From positions 204,129,753 to 204,193,752 of the forward strand of contig NC_077229.1 of assembly GCF_027887165.1 (NCBI RefSeq): a stretch of 64,000 bases of DNA. Direction: 5' to 3'. This DNA comes from Monodelphis domestica (Eukaryota; Chordata; Mammalia; Didelphimorphia; Didelphidae). The translations under genes were made by a program, and so were the position numbers. The notes below the pieces were generated by a model. That model saw nothing but the letters and a program-made list of their open reading frames with translations, searched no databases and was not told where the DNA came from. Positions 36,016 to 47,670 of the stretch are shown in pieces; position 1 is the first letter of the stretch, and every line of letters starts with the position of its first letter.

Positions 36016-37099
36016 TGAATCATGTCTTAAAAAAGCCAAAAAGTGGTAGTGAAGAGAATACATCCTGGGCATAGGAAAGAACTAGTGAAAAGGTATCAAT
36101 CTGGGGCATAGTGTTTTGTTTGAGGATCAGCAAATATGCTATCAGAATTGGATCATACAGTATTTGTACAGAAGTAAAATACAAGAAGATTGGAAAGGTA
36201 GATGGGGGCCAGATTGTGCCTCCATTTCATTGAAAGGTCCAGTATGGCCTGCCACCATTCTCATCTCAACTCTGTCCCTGACTTCCTAGATTTCAAACCA
36301 ATGCTTTCTTTACTACTGGCTCAACCTGGAACTTCTCTTAAGGTCTACTTTCCCTATGATATGCTCACCCTGGAATATTCCTCTGGATGATTCTCTTTTC
36401 CTTTCATTGTGTTCCTTCTGTGATCTGATCTGTTTTGTTGAAGGACCCCAGTGCTGGGTACAGTCCCCTATCCACTTAATCTCAATGCTCTTTTCTGTGA
36501 GTAGTCTTTCCTTAGTATGTTAGCTTCTTTTTGTATATTTTGTTCCTCTATTTGAATTGTAAGCTCCAAGAAAATCAGGATTGTCTTTCATTTTGCTCTT
36601 TTTTATATACAGGTATCCCTTTCACATCATGAGGATTAGGGGTACAGCACCTCTGGCAATTTAGAAAGGCTATATAAAATTTTTGTGCCCTCCCTTTGTA
36701 TCAGAAAAGTTGGAATTTTTTCTTTTTCTTTTATGGGGTGTTTATTGCATCTTATTGTAACATTTGGATTAAGTATTTGGCCATAGGCTATATGTAGGAT
36801 AATGGTAAGTAAAAATATTGTATGAAAAAGAAAAAATTTTAAATATAAAATGAATATGAAACTTTTTAATGAAACCATTTGAAGCAATAACACTAAACAT
36901 ACTGCACGTACAACAAAAGACAAAAAAATAACCTTTGAAATTTCCCAGGTACTCACCATCTCTGTTATTTAATATTAACTTTTTACTTATTTTAATGTTA
37001 TTAAAGAGCATTTTATGGTATTAAAAGATCAAATATGTTGATATTATGCAAAACTATATACATATTTTTTCTTTTCTGAGCTTCTAAACTTTTTCAATT
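36016..37099. other. No gene seen
   Basis: No coding region or named repeat is supported. Confidence 0.45.
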
Positions 37100-37300
37100 T
37101 GTTATTGTTTAGTTATTTCAGCTCTCTGACTCTTTGTAACCGCATTTGGGGTTTTCTTGGTTAAGATACTGGAGTGGTGTGCCATTTCCTTTCTCCAGAT
37201 GAGAAAACCAAAGCAAAAAGGGTCAAGAGATTTGCCAAGGGTCACACAAGTATTACATGGGGGACGAGGGATTGGCAAATCATTGTTCATCTTTTGTTCC
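37100..37300 (-). mobile_element. Marsupial SINE, GGGGTTTTCTTGG subfamily, minus strand
   Basis: It holds CTGACTCTTTGTAACCGCA, GGGGTTTTCTTGGTTAAGAT and GCCATTTCCTTTCTCC. The head end is lost. Confidence 0.6.
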
Positions 37301-37564
37301 CATTCTCTTTACTGAAAAATTTGTACCTCATAAAAGGATCCCCAAGCCTGGACAAATTTCAACAGTTTAACACTCCATTATTGTCCCCCCCCCCTTTTTT
37401 TTTATGATGAAGTTCTACTTTTTAGTAAGGACCAAATCCTTTACACATATTACCTCATTTGATCCTCATAATTCTATGAGTTGTTATTATAATCCCCATT
37501 TTACAAATAGGAAACTGACATGACCTCCCTACCTTCCACTGCCTTCTTTCTGAGATTCCCTTCC

Positions 37565-37570
<6 letters not shown>

Positions 37571-37630
<60 letters not shown>

Positions 37631-37670
37631 TATATATGTATATATCTATATATATATCTATATATATCTT
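37571..37670 (+). repeat. (CA)n followed by (TA)n microsatellite
   Basis: A perfect CA array spans about 37571-37622. It runs directly into a TATATC/TATATA stretch to about 37667. Confidence 0.9.
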
Positions 37671-38035
37671 GTATCTCCCTGGTAGTTTAGTTTTTTCCTT
37701 ATTAAAAGACTGTGAGCTCCTTAAGAACAAATGGTTTAGCACTGAGCCTGGGCAGAGTAAGTTCACAAACTTTTTGGGGTCTGTCCAGGGTCAACCTGAC
37801 CTAGACCAGATCAGGGTGGGGAGTCAAATTCTGGTCTTCTTCTCTCCTTATCTCTCAATTCCTCCATGCTGCTCCATAAAAAAAAGTTACAATAATTATT
37901 TGAGGAAATATTGCAACAATGACTTAATTATGTGTCTAGAGCCATGTTTTCAAACAAAGAAGACAATATTTCCTGACCTCTAATAACTTAGTTATATTTA
38001 TTTCTCCCTTTTAGGCTTCCCAAAACATAATTACT

Positions 38036-38238
38036 TAAAAAAAAAAACCTTTCTTTCAATCTTAGAATCTATATTGTGTATCGATTCTAAGGCGGAAGAG
38101 TGGTAAGGGCTAGGCAATGGGGGTTAAATTACTTGCCCAGGGTCCCAAAGCTAGGAAGTGTCTGAAGCCAATATGAACCCAGGACCTCCCATCTCTGGGC
38201 CTGACTCTCAATCCACTAAGCCACCCAGCCTTCCCCAC
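38036..38238 (-). mobile_element. Marsupial SINE, minus strand
   Basis: A reversed A tail is followed by TCGATTCTAAGGCGGAAGAG, GGCAATGGGGGTTAAATTAC and the reversed head AAGCCACCCAGCCTTCCCC. Confidence 0.8.
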
Positions 38239-40103
38239 ATTTGCATTTTAAATAGTTGGGCCCTTGTTTTTTCTCAGCTTCAGTTTCCTCCCTGTAAAAT
38301 GGGGATGATAGTAAACCATCCAATCTCCCAATTATATTCATAAAAATGCTTTGTTGATTTTTCTAGCCGGGATATTTCCCCTGAATTCCCCTAAATTATC
38401 TGATGGCTTTTTAGTGGGGAGAGATCTTACTTTTCTCCACACCAACAATGTTACTAATGCAAACTTTTCTCTGTTTTCCTTCATGTTTGTTTCTCAGAAA
38501 ATCCCCAACACAATGGAAAGCAGCCAGAGAACAGTTTTCATTTCCCTCTGAAATAATACAGATAATAGACTAGCATTTTCTGCAAAATGTAGGTAGGAAA
38601 AACAGTGCCCTGGGAGGTTGGCGATCTTTTTATTTTTCCCTGGAGGGAGAAGTGCCTGTAGCATCTCCCTGTATGCTGGGGGAGGAGAGAATGGAGCATA
38701 TGAAGGAGAGTGTAGGTGTGTGTGTGAATAGCTAAACAACTAAGCACTATTTTTTTTTTAAGGAAATGAACTGAAGCTGATGAAGTGGCAGTTGATGTCT
38801 ATTGTAAGTTATGATAATTAAGAAGAGAAAATAATTTGTAATAGGATCTGTTAGCAAAATAGGCATAATAAATGGGTCCGTAGACTCCCCAGTCAGTCCA
38901 AAGACCCTGAATTCAAAACAAGGCAGATTTTTATATATTAAAAACAATTCATTCAATAATTAAAGAGAATAATTAACAAGGATATAAGCCAGGATAAAAA
39001 AACAACTGAGTAATCTGATTTCTAATTGTAGGAAAGATTAGGGGCTTTCCAGGTTGGGAAATGAAAAGAGTAAGTTTCTGTTAGCTGGTAGAAGGGCAAG
39101 TTTTCTTTTCCCAGAATTGAGAAAAGTTGATTAGTTGCATCCATCTGCATTTATGAAACATTAGATGGCTAATACCTTCTCATTTCTTATGAATGATTTG
39201 CAGAAAAACAAGATGGAAGATAATACACAAGCAGCAAAGATGGAATCAGTGATGATGAGATAGAATCTAATTGGTTCTCTCAATTCCCACACCAAACCAA
39301 CTTCTCCCTTGGAGAACTAGTATGATACTCTCATAAGATATATCTCTTGGGGAATAAGGTAGGTGGTGGATGGGGGGAGGGGAACGGGACAGGGAAGGGT
39401 GGTGTAGTTTAGGCTAAGAAGAAAATTCTTGTCAGTCCAGTCCAGCCAAACAACTTGCTCACTGTTATCACAAATGGACTTCCAGGCTTATTGTAAAGTT
39501 ACCCTCCTACACATGCAAAATGTCTGGTTGTTGGTTTTCTTAAGCTAGTTTTCTTATTCATTGTGTACATAATTAAAGTCTGAATGTGGCCCAGGCCCCC
39601 ATCCCTCCACCACCCAGAGCTTTTTTTAACCTGTAAATGCTATAACTATGGAGAATAGGGAAACTGTGGAGGCTTAGTACCCTGGAATGTCCGACTTTTT
39701 AGCTAGCAAACAGAAAAGAGCAGTGGCTTTGGAGGACAGTAATTTTCAATTCCACCTGGCATTATTTTCCTTATATATTCATTAAACCCCTCTTCTGCCC
39801 TCCTCTGATATTATATATATATGATATTATATGGAGCCGACCTAGGATTCTCAAAGGCCATACCCTGGGAGTACAGGCTTTGGTAGGTCCTTCCAAGATG
39901 GAAGAAATGCTTTGCACATGGGCCAGGTAAGAGAGTCTATGGTTATTGCCTAAGGATCAGCCTAAGTTGAGTCAGGCAGTCCTTTAGCACTTTGCAGGGT
40001 AATGATATTAGGTGGATGGGTGGGGTCCTGAAGGCCATTTATTAAGATAGAAAAAGGATGTCATCCCAGTAGATAGACAAAATAATCCCACCTACAAAAT
40101 TAC
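38239..40103. other. No gene seen
   Basis: No coding region is supported. A short TATATATATATGATATTATA stretch lies near 39810. The GGAGCCGACC-containing block near 39834-40020 may be old ERV interior, without proof. Confidence 0.4.
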
Positions 40104-40737
40104 TGTTAACTGAGAAAAAACACAACACTATTAAATAGTCAGAAAAGCTACTCTTTAATTAAGGAAAAGGACACAGCAAAAATTAGGCCCCCATGCAGAG
40201 TTTGAGGATTGAACTCTGGTTGCTCTGGTCACTGACCCCTGGGAACTCCAACTCCAATAGATTGGACAACTCTGAGGAACAAAAGAATTTGGGGGACCTC
40301 TATACCATCTGGGGGATCCAGGGGCAGGGAAAGATGATTGACATTACCATAGCTACAAGGAAATGGGAGTGTTCAAACTATATTGACAGGATAGGGTGTA
40401 AGGGAAGGAGCTACTTACAATGGAAGCTAAAAGAATGGTCCCTGCCCTGGTGTGGATCTTCTTGGGAAAGGGTCTCTGATACTATGGGGAGGACTACCTA
40501 AAACAAAAAGAATATTTAGCATTTGCTTAGGCCCACTTATCTAAGATTGTCTTTTACTTGGGGTCCATTATTCAGTCTGAAACTACTATCCTGAGATTCT
40601 CTTCAGGATGGATTCTCACGGGAACAGGGATCCAGTACAAGCTTTGGGGTCTCCAACTTACAAGCTAGTCCTAAAATTTAGGGTTCATCAGATCTTACTA
40701 GGCAACAAGTTTGGGGTTTCTAGATTCCATGTTGACA
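40104..40737 (-). mobile_element. ERV LTR, same family as 21657-22337, minus strand
   Basis: On the minus strand it begins TGTCAACATGGAATCTAG at 40737 and ends near CAGTTAACA at 40104. It shares AAGATCTGATGAACCC and GGAGACCCCAAAGCTTGTAC with the LTR at 21657. Flanking bases (TTAC and GATC) do not form a duplication. The 102-codon frame at 40193-40501 runs antisense inside the LTR and is not a gene. Confidence 0.7.
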
Positions 40738-40819
40738 GATCCTATTGGTTTACAAGTTTGGGGGCTTCTAGATTCCTCATTGATTTTACCAATCCTTGAA
40801 ATAATGAATAATGAAATAA

Positions 40820-40950
40820 CTTAGTAGGTACTATGGATCAAGCACCTACTATGTGCCAGTCACTGCCAAGAGCTGGGGATACAAATATAAATGAAAGGAG
40901 AGTCCCTTCCTCAAGGAGTTTACAGTGTAATGGAGGAAGACATCACACTA
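40820..40950 (+). mobile_element. Old SINE/LINE tail repeat
   Basis: The words CACCTACTATGTGCCAGTCA, GCTGGGGATACAAATATAAA and CCTTCCTCAAGGAGTTTAC also occur in diverged form at 54775-54900. I cannot name the family. Confidence 0.4.
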
Positions 40951-41169
40951 AAAAGAAGCTGAAAATGGGTGTGAGGGGAGCATGAGGAAAGCATCTAGAA
41001 ATTGCATACTAGAAGCAATAGCAGCAATATGGAGAAGTCTAAAGTTTAAAATCTAGTGGAAAAAGAGAAGACTGTACTGTGTTGGCTCCCTTGTGTGTCT
41101 ATTTTTTGTCCTATAACCACCTGTTTGGCTGCAGGTAATGAATAGGGACAGACAGGTGGAACCGTGGGC

Positions 41170-41432
41170 GGAATACTGGGCCTGGAGTCAGAATATTGCT
41201 TCAGTCTTGTCTTTTGGCCCCATTTAGGGTTTTCTTGACAAGGATACTAAAGTAGTTTACCATTCCTTCTCCAGCTCGTTTAACAGATGAACTGAGGCAA
41301 ATAGAGTGAAATGACTTACCTAGGAGCACACAGCTAGAAAGTGTCTAAAGCCAGATTTGAACTCAGGGAGATGAGTCTTCTGGATTTCAGACCAGACATT
41401 CTATCTACTGTGCCACCTAGCTGCCCAGGGTG
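41170..41432 (-). mobile_element. Marsupial SINE, GGGTTTTCTTGAC subfamily, minus strand
   Basis: It shows GGGTTTTCTTGACAAGGAT, GATGAACTGAGGCAAAT, CACACAGCTAGAAAGTGTC and the reversed head GTGCCACCTAGCTGCCC. Confidence 0.75.
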
Positions 41433-41804
41433 AGAAAGATCAGAAAGACAAATCCAGCCAGTGTCCCTGGATCAAAGAATATATGATAAAGTATAAGGTG
41501 TAAGAATAAGTTATATATATATATATGGGACTAAGTTATAAAGGAATTTGAATGTCAGACAGAGCAAATAACTATGTATTTTATTTATTCTGTTTGCATG
41601 TTTTCTCCACTATAATTTGAGCTCCATAAAGACAGACTAGTTGAGGGATTTTTTTTTAATCTCTGTATACATAGCAGCTAGCACAATACACAATACACAT
41701 ACTCAATAAATGTTCATTGAATCAGATTAAATTGAATTTTTTCTATCTCCAGTCCCCAATTACCTTTCCCAAAGATTACTGGTAAAGATAATCACATCTG
41801 CAAT

Positions 41805-42230
41805 TTATTTCATAGAATTCATAGAATCTTAAGAATTGGAAGGAATTTCATAGGCTATTATCCAAAAATCCAACTCATACCTGTGTAAGAACCCTGCTCT
41901 ACAATATTCTCAATGAATGATCCTCCTCCAACTTTACTTGAGGACTCTCTAGTGACATCACTCTGTACAGAAGCCCATTCCACTTTTGGAAAACTTTAAT
42001 TTTTAGGAAATTTTCCCTGACATCAAACTTAAATTTGCTTCTTTGCAAGTCTATCCATTGTTCCTTGGTCTGATAAACAAAACAAATATAATCCTTCTTC
42101 CATAGAACAGTCCCTTAAATATATCAATGATTATCATGTGTCCCTTCCATCTAAGACTTTTCTTCCTCAAACTAAATATCCCTAGATCTTTCAACTGATA
42201 TTTATATCAGTAACTCTTCTCCAAACTCAT
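41805..42230 (-). mobile_element. CR1/L3-like LINE 3' remnant
   Basis: It carries the ordered words AGCCCATTCCACTTTTGGA, AGGAAATTTTCCCTGACATC and GTCTATCCATTGTTCC, then CATGTGTCCCTTCCATCT and CTAAATATCCCTAGATC. These are typical of the antisense 3' region of amniote CR1/L3 LINEs. A plus-strand counterpart lies at 53180-53580. Confidence 0.6.
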
Positions 42231-42446
42231 AATCTTGAGGTTATGCTGACTGGATTCAATCTTCAAGGTTTCAGAAAATTCTCTTGACCTCTTGAAAGAG
42301 GTATAACTATTTGTTATTGGGACTCTGATGACTTCGGTGCAAAGTTAGGAAGCTAAACTAAAATCAGAGATTTGTTATGCTAAAGAATGCTCTTAATAAG
42401 GAAAGAAGATTCCAGTTTCTAGGGTACAGATTTGGTTTCATAACCT

Positions 42447-42640
42447 TTCCTTCCTTCCTTCCTTCCTTCCTTCCTTCCTTCCTTCCTTCCTTCCTTTCTT
42501 CCTTCCTTCCTTCCTTCCTTCCTTCCTTCCTTCCTTCCTTCCTTCCTTCCTTCCTTCCTTCCTTCCTTCCTTCCTTCCTTCCTTCCTTCCTTCCTTCCTT
42601 CCTTCCTTCCTTCCTTCCTTCCTTCCTTCCTTCCTTCCTT
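42447..42640 (+). repeat. (CCTT)n microsatellite
   Basis: About 190 bp of nearly pure CCTT has a single CTTT variant near 42495. It sits where the A-rich tail of the minus-strand SINE at 42641 would be, so it likely grew from that tail as AAGG units. Long Leu/Pro/Ser and Lys/Glu/Gly frames on the two strands are artefacts. Confidence 0.92.
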
Positions 42641-42802
42641 TCCTCTTGTATTCCAAGGCAGAAGAGTGGTAAGGGCTAGGCAATGGGAGTTAAGTGACTT
42701 GCCTAGGGTCACACAGCTGGGAATGTCTGAGGTCAAATTTGAACCCAGGACCTCCCATCTCTAGGCCTGTCTCTCAATCCACTGAGCTACCCAGCTTTGA
42801 CC
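42641..42802 (-). mobile_element. Marsupial SINE, minus strand
   Basis: It carries TTCCAAGGCAGAAGAGTGG, GGCAATGGGAGTTAAGTGAC and the reversed head GAGCTACCCAGCTTTG. Confidence 0.8.
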
Positions 42803-42827
42803 CCTTTTATAACTTTCTTTAAAAACA

Positions 42828-43045
42828 AACAAACAGTAGGACAACTGTGTAGTTCAGTGGATTGAGAGCCAGGCCTAGAGATGGGAGGACCTAGGTTCAA
42901 ATCTGACCTCAGACACTTTCAAGCTGTGTGACCCTGGGCAAGTCACTTAACCCCCATTGCCTAACCTTTACTACTCTTCCAACTTGGAACCAATATACAG
43001 TATTGATTCTAAGACAAAAAGTAAGGGTTTTAAAAAACAAAACAA
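42828..43045 (+). mobile_element. Marsupial SINE, plus strand
   Basis: It shows GGACAACTGTGTAGTTCAG, GAGAGCCAGGCCTAGAGATG, CTGTGTGACCCTGGGCAAGT and TTGATTCTAAGACAAAAAG, with an AAAACA tail. Confidence 0.85.
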
Positions 43046-43057
43046 AACAAACAAAAA

Positions 43058-43255
43058 AGCCAACAATGCTTTATCTTATGTCTTAGAATCAACACAAAGT
43101 ATTGATTCCTAGGCAGAAGAGCAGTAAAGGGTAGGCAATTGGGGTTAAGTGACTTGTCCAGGGTCACACAGTTAAAACTGAGGCCATACTTGAATCCAGG
43201 ACCTCCTGACTCTAGGGCTGGCTTCTCTATCCACTGGGTCACCTAGCTAACCCTT
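43058..43255 (-). mobile_element. Marsupial SINE, minus strand
   Basis: It carries GTCTTAGAATCAACACAAAG, GGCAATTGGGGTTAAGTGAC and the reversed head GGTCACCTAGCTAACCC. It faces the plus-strand copy tail to tail. Confidence 0.85.
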
Positions 43256-43949
43256 CATAATCTTTCAGGATTGTTTAGAGTACAGATAAACAGTAGTCTT
43301 TTGTGGTTCTTTAAGATAGGTAAAGAAAGCATTTCATAGGAGGTAGATGGGGTATAGAAAGAGGAGAATCAGTTAAGAGAGAAAAGAGGAGTATCTGGAA
43401 TGCAAATGGCAGGAATGATTATAAGCAAATTCCCTATTCTAGACCTTGAAAACAAGGGAAAATGACTAAATACATTTACTATTGTGAAAGAAACCCTTTT
43501 AGATAAAACTGTGTGGTCTCTTATTCAAGGACTGCAAGTAGTTGTTGAAATGGAATGAGACCATCTATTTCACTGTAAACTTGCATCCTGTGTTTTATTT
43601 TTTCATTGAATAGAGGTTGGAGACTTTATAATATTAGACCACTCTGTGGCTGGGGGAATTAGTCCATCAAGATACTGTGAAATAACTGTGATTACTTATG
43701 TTTACCTACAGTGACTTCTCAAAAATGACTTCTTTTGGTTTATTTTACCTTTACCTGGGTTGCCCTATGGAAAAAAGTAATTGTATCTAGGGTTACACAG
43801 ATATGGATAAAATAGTTAATAAAGCATAGATAGATAAAGGACAATCTTTATTTTACCCATAGAAAGAATGCAGGATACCCAGAAGACTTAGTCAATTTCA
43901 GTCTATAAATATTTATTAAGTACCTACTATGTGCTGGTCACTTTGTTAA
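43256..43949. other. No gene seen
   Basis: No coding region is supported. A SINE-tail word (TATTAAGTACCTACTATGTG) occurs near 43912. Confidence 0.45.
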
Positions 43950-44272
43950 GTCTCCGGGAGCAGTTCAAGATCCATAGTCCCAGGTCCAAGTCATAACTCC
44001 AAGCCGCTGTCCTAATCCAAGATCCTCCAACCTGAAAATTCAGAACAAAGACCTCTTGCACAGTAAGTTCATCATCTTTTATAGTCCTTTTTATGTCACT
44101 TCCTGTCCCTTCCTCTACTTTATGGGGACCAATGACAATCTTTAAATATGCTTAGCACTGCCCAGGGGGTGGTCAGTCAATTTTGAGTTGTCACCTACTT
44201 TAGCAAGTGGCTTGCAGTAGGGGTATCTACACTTTTGGTTGATTAATTTAAAAGTAGGCAAGGGGAGAGTCA
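43950..44272 (-). mobile_element. ERV LTR fragment, minus strand
   Basis: It matches 7330-7560 through ATAGTCCTTTTTATGTCAC, CTTCCTCTACTTTATGGG and GATTGATTAATTTAAAAGT. The fragment lacks clear ends. Confidence 0.45.
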
Positions 44273-44619
44273 ATCCCATCTTCACAGGGAGAACATTCCA
44301 GGTATGGGAGACAGCTAGTGAAAATGACCAGATTCTGGCTATTGAATGTGTCCTAACATCAACGAGATCAGTGTAACTCAATACTAGAGTGTGTGGTAGG
44401 GTAAAAGATGAAATAAGACTGGTATGGCTTTGAATCAGAGAATTGTATTTGGTCTTTGAGGTGATAGAGAACCATTGGAGTGAAGTTAGTTATCTTTCCC
44501 TCAGAAGGGTATTGTTTTCTAGCTCAGAGATCTTATAGTGCAGCTAGCCTAAAGGTTTGGATCCTCTTCAAAAGAGAAATGTACTTGCAATTTCCTCAGA
44601 GTCAAAGACTTTCCATCAG

Positions 44620-44882
44620 ACTTTTGTTGTTTAGTTGTTCAGTTATGTCCAATTTTTCATGACCCTATGGACCATAGCACACCCAATGCTATCCATAGGG
44701 TTTTCTTGGCAGAGATACTAGAGTGATTTGCCATTTCCTTCTCAAGTAGAATATAAGTCAAATAGAGGTTAATTGACTTTCCCAGGGTCACACAGCTAAT
44801 TTCTGAGGCCAGATTTGAACTCAACTCTTTCTGACTCCAAGTCCAGTCCTCTATCCATGAGCCACTTAATTGCCCATCAGAA
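44620..44882 (-). mobile_element. Marsupial SINE, ATGACCC subfamily, minus strand
   Basis: It shows GTTGTTTAGTTGTTCAGTTA, GGGTTTTCTTGGCAGAGATA, GGGTCACACAGCTAATTTC and the reversed head GAGCCACTTAATTGCCC. Confidence 0.75.
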
Positions 44883-44980
44883 TAATGCCATTAAAAAAGA
44901 AAAAGTAGAGCAGGGGAAAGTCCATGTTTGGGTCCTCTGATTTGTGGTTCAGTCCTTTGTTCAACCTCCTTGATTTAGGG

Positions 44981-45698
44981 CAATGGTTCTCAATCTTTCT
45001 AATGCCATGACCCCGCAATACAGTTCCTCATGTTGAGGTGACCCCAAACCAAAAAATTATTTTGGTGGTTACTTCAAAACTGTAATTTTGTTACAGTTAT
45101 GATTCAGAATGTAAATACCTGATATGCATTATGTATTTTCATTGTTACAAATCAAACATAATTTAAACATAGTGATTAATGACAAAAACAATATTTAATT
45201 ATATGTTGAGAAATATTAATCCAGCAGGAGGCAGCCTGAGCCCTGGGGTGGGAGGTAAGTCCTGCCTGGGGAAGGGGTCCACAGACGCTGCCTTCTTCTT
45301 CCTGTTGTCTCCCTCCAGCTTGAGCTGAGGCTTCACTTTGCTGGGGTTACTCGGCTCTGTTATCCGCTCCAGGAGTTATCTGCTCCAGAACTCATTCTTA
45401 ACCCCTCCAGAGCCAGTGCCTGGGTGCTCTCTCTGAGTCTCTGTTTGAGTCTGGTCTCCAGGCAACAGGGTAAATCCATGGCCCCTCATAGGGGGAGGGC
45501 TGCTGATAGGTAACTAATATAAGTACAATGTGTGGGCAGCAAGGTCCCCGTTCTTTCCGAGATCTTGCTGTAAAGTAGCGTGATTTCTCAGTGGCTAAAG
45601 CCATCAAAAATATGGATTTTCTGATGGCTTTAGGCGACCCCTGTGTTTTGGTCATTCGACCCCCACCAGGGTTGAGACCCACAGGTTGAGAACCGCTG
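44981..45698. mobile_element. SPIN-type non-autonomous hAT transposon with perfect target duplication
   Basis: The left end is CAATGGTTCTCAATCTTTCT and the right end, reverse complemented, is CAGCGGTTCTCAACCTGTGG. Both match the terminal sequences I know for SPIN-type hAT elements. Next to the ends are CAGTTCCTCATGTTG, TTCATTGTTACAAATCAAAC and GGCGACCCCTGTG, again in SPIN order. Identical 8-mers ATTTAGGG flank the element (44973-44980, 45699-45706), proving a hAT insertion. The central part (about 45225-45545) is G/C-richer and is not part of the short SPIN consensus I know. There is no transposase frame. SPIN elements are known for horizontal transfer among vertebrates. Confidence 0.85.
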
Positions 45699-45706
45699 AT
45701 TTAGGG

Positions 45707-46590
45707 GGTCATATGAAGAACTCAGTTGAGTCCTCTCACCAGAAGACTTGGGCTCAGAAATTCTTGCCATTTTCTCAGAAGGCTGAGGTTTCAGTAACTC
45801 ATTATGTAGCCATTTGGCTCCCTTCTCCACAGTCACTAGCTCTCAAATCAAGAGTGATACCAATATTTCTCCTCAGGTGCCATCTCTCTGGGGTGGAGGG
45901 AGTAGTCAATGTTCCCTATGTGAAGGGCAAATTTATTCAGACCAGGGACAGCACCTTTGATCTAAGTAAGCTCTGGCCTCACTTGAGCTCCCTCCTCACA
46001 CCCTTGGCACCTCTAGTGGTTCCCATTTACAAGCCTAGTGTCAAGGGTTTGGTTCCAATGAATGGCAGTAGCTCAACTCAATCAAACCATCAAGTCCTAG
46101 GTTCAAATCTGGCCTCCTATACTTCTTAGCCATGTGACCTGGACAAGTCACTTAATCCCCATTGCCTAGCCCTTTCTGCTCTTCTGCCTTGGAACTGATA
46201 GTTACTAAGATAGTTACTCAGATGTGATCTGACCAGAACTGAAAACAGAACTTTTAGTAATGTGGCCCAAGATTGCATTTGTTTTATATATATATTTGGG
46301 CACAGTGATGTAATCCATTCTTCTGGAATGTAATATATAATAATAATCCTATTACTTCTGGAAAGGATATGTCAATTGAATAGTCAGTTGAGCATTTCTG
46401 TAACTATCTAGAATAAAATTCCCTTCCATAGACATTATATATGTTTCCTTATACATATTATTTTTCCCTAACAGAATTTATACTTATTGAAGGTGTAGAC
46501 TCTCTCTTTTTTGATATTTGCATCCCTACAGCTTAGTGTATCTAGAGACTGGTGGTCTCATTTTTTAGGCTTTTGCAAAGGGCAATCTTT
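45707..46590. mobile_element. SINE fragment and CR1/L3-like scrap; no gene
   Basis: A headless plus-strand SINE lies at about 46095-46205 (AGGTTCAAATCTGGCCTCC, TTCTGCCTTGGAACTGATA). CR1/L3-like words follow (GATGTGATCTGACCAGAACTG, near 46221). The 147-codon plus-strand frame at 45686-46129 starts in the transposon end and finishes in the SINE, so it is not a gene. Confidence 0.5.
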
Positions 46591-46797
46591 TTAAAAAAAT
46601 AACTTATTTTCTGTCTTGGAATCAATACTGTGTATTGGTTCCAAAGCAAAAGAGCAAAGAGGTTTAGGCAATAGGGGTTAAGTGACTTGCTCAGGTTCAC
46701 ACAGCTAGGAAGTGTTTGAGGCCAGATTTGAACTCAAAACCTCCCATCTCTATGCTTGACTCTCAATATGCTGAGCCACCTAGCTGTCCCTTGGTGA
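46590..46797 (-). mobile_element. Marsupial SINE, minus strand
   Basis: It carries CTGTCTTGGAATCAATACTG, GGCAATAGGGGTTAAGTGAC, CACACAGCTAGGAAGTGTTT and the reversed head GAGCCACCTAGCTGTCCC. Confidence 0.85.
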
Positions 46798-47329
46798 TCT
46801 ACTGTAAAATTTTTCCCTCAGAATAAAAATAAATTCTTGTCTAAAGAGTTGGTTCTGTAGAGTATTCCCTTTTGAAAATGGGGGTATTTGCTATTCTCTA
46901 ATCTTGTGGTAGGAGGAGGAATTGTTTTTGAGCTGAGATTGTATAATCTATTTGCCCAAGGAAGATAATGACATGTGTGTGACTGCTTGCAAGAGAACAA
47001 GTAGGGTGCTACTTCTCCCTATTTAAGTACATCCATCTTATCCCTTGACACAGAGTGTAACCCAAGGAAGAGATATAAAGCTTTGCATATTTTACAAAAC
47101 AAGTTCATGACATGATCAAAGTTTGCACCTAATAGTAGTTTTTTTCCCCTTAAAATAATTTAGGATTCCTACACAAAGATATAAAGGCAATCAGTTGTTT
47201 CATTATTTTGCCCTATTTCTCAACATTATATAATAAACAGATGAAGCAAATAAAGAGTTTTTTTGTATTTCTCAAGAAGAATATTAATTAATTTTTACTA
47301 TCCCCATTTGAGTCAAGCTTAATTCAACA

Positions 47330-47650
47330 ATGTACATGAGCTACCACTGCTGGGTTTATACCCCAAAGAGATAATAAGGGAAAATATGTGTCAAAAATAT
47401 TTATAGCCACACTCTTTGTGGTGGCAAAAAGAATTGGAAAATGAGAGGATGCCCTTTGGTAGGGGAATGGCTGAACAAATTGTATCTGTTGGTGATGGAG
47501 TATTATTGGGCTGAAAGGAATAATGAACTAGAGGAATTCCATGTGAACTGGAAGGACCTCCAGGAATTGGTGCAGAGTGAAAGGAGCAGAACCAGGAGAA
47601 CAATTTACACAGAGACTGATACACTGTGGCATAATAGAAAGTAATGAACT
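47330..47650 (+). mobile_element. L1 3' region fragment
   Basis: TATACCCCAAAGAGATAATA, GGGGAATGGCTGAACAAATT, GGAACTAGAGG-type and AGCAGAACCAGGAGAACAAT words occur in L1 order. It is the plus-strand counterpart of 5234-5855. The retroelement LTR at 47671 begins shortly after it. Confidence 0.65.
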
Positions 47651-47670
47651 TCTCTCCTAGCAGCAATTAA

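Noticed and set aside
42377..42736. Roughly 100-codon frames on both strands
   Set aside because: They are translations of the CCTT array and the neighbouring SINE.
45686..46129. 147-codon plus-strand frame
   Set aside because: It begins inside the SPIN-type element end and finishes inside a SINE. No recognisable domain, so it is an accidental frame.
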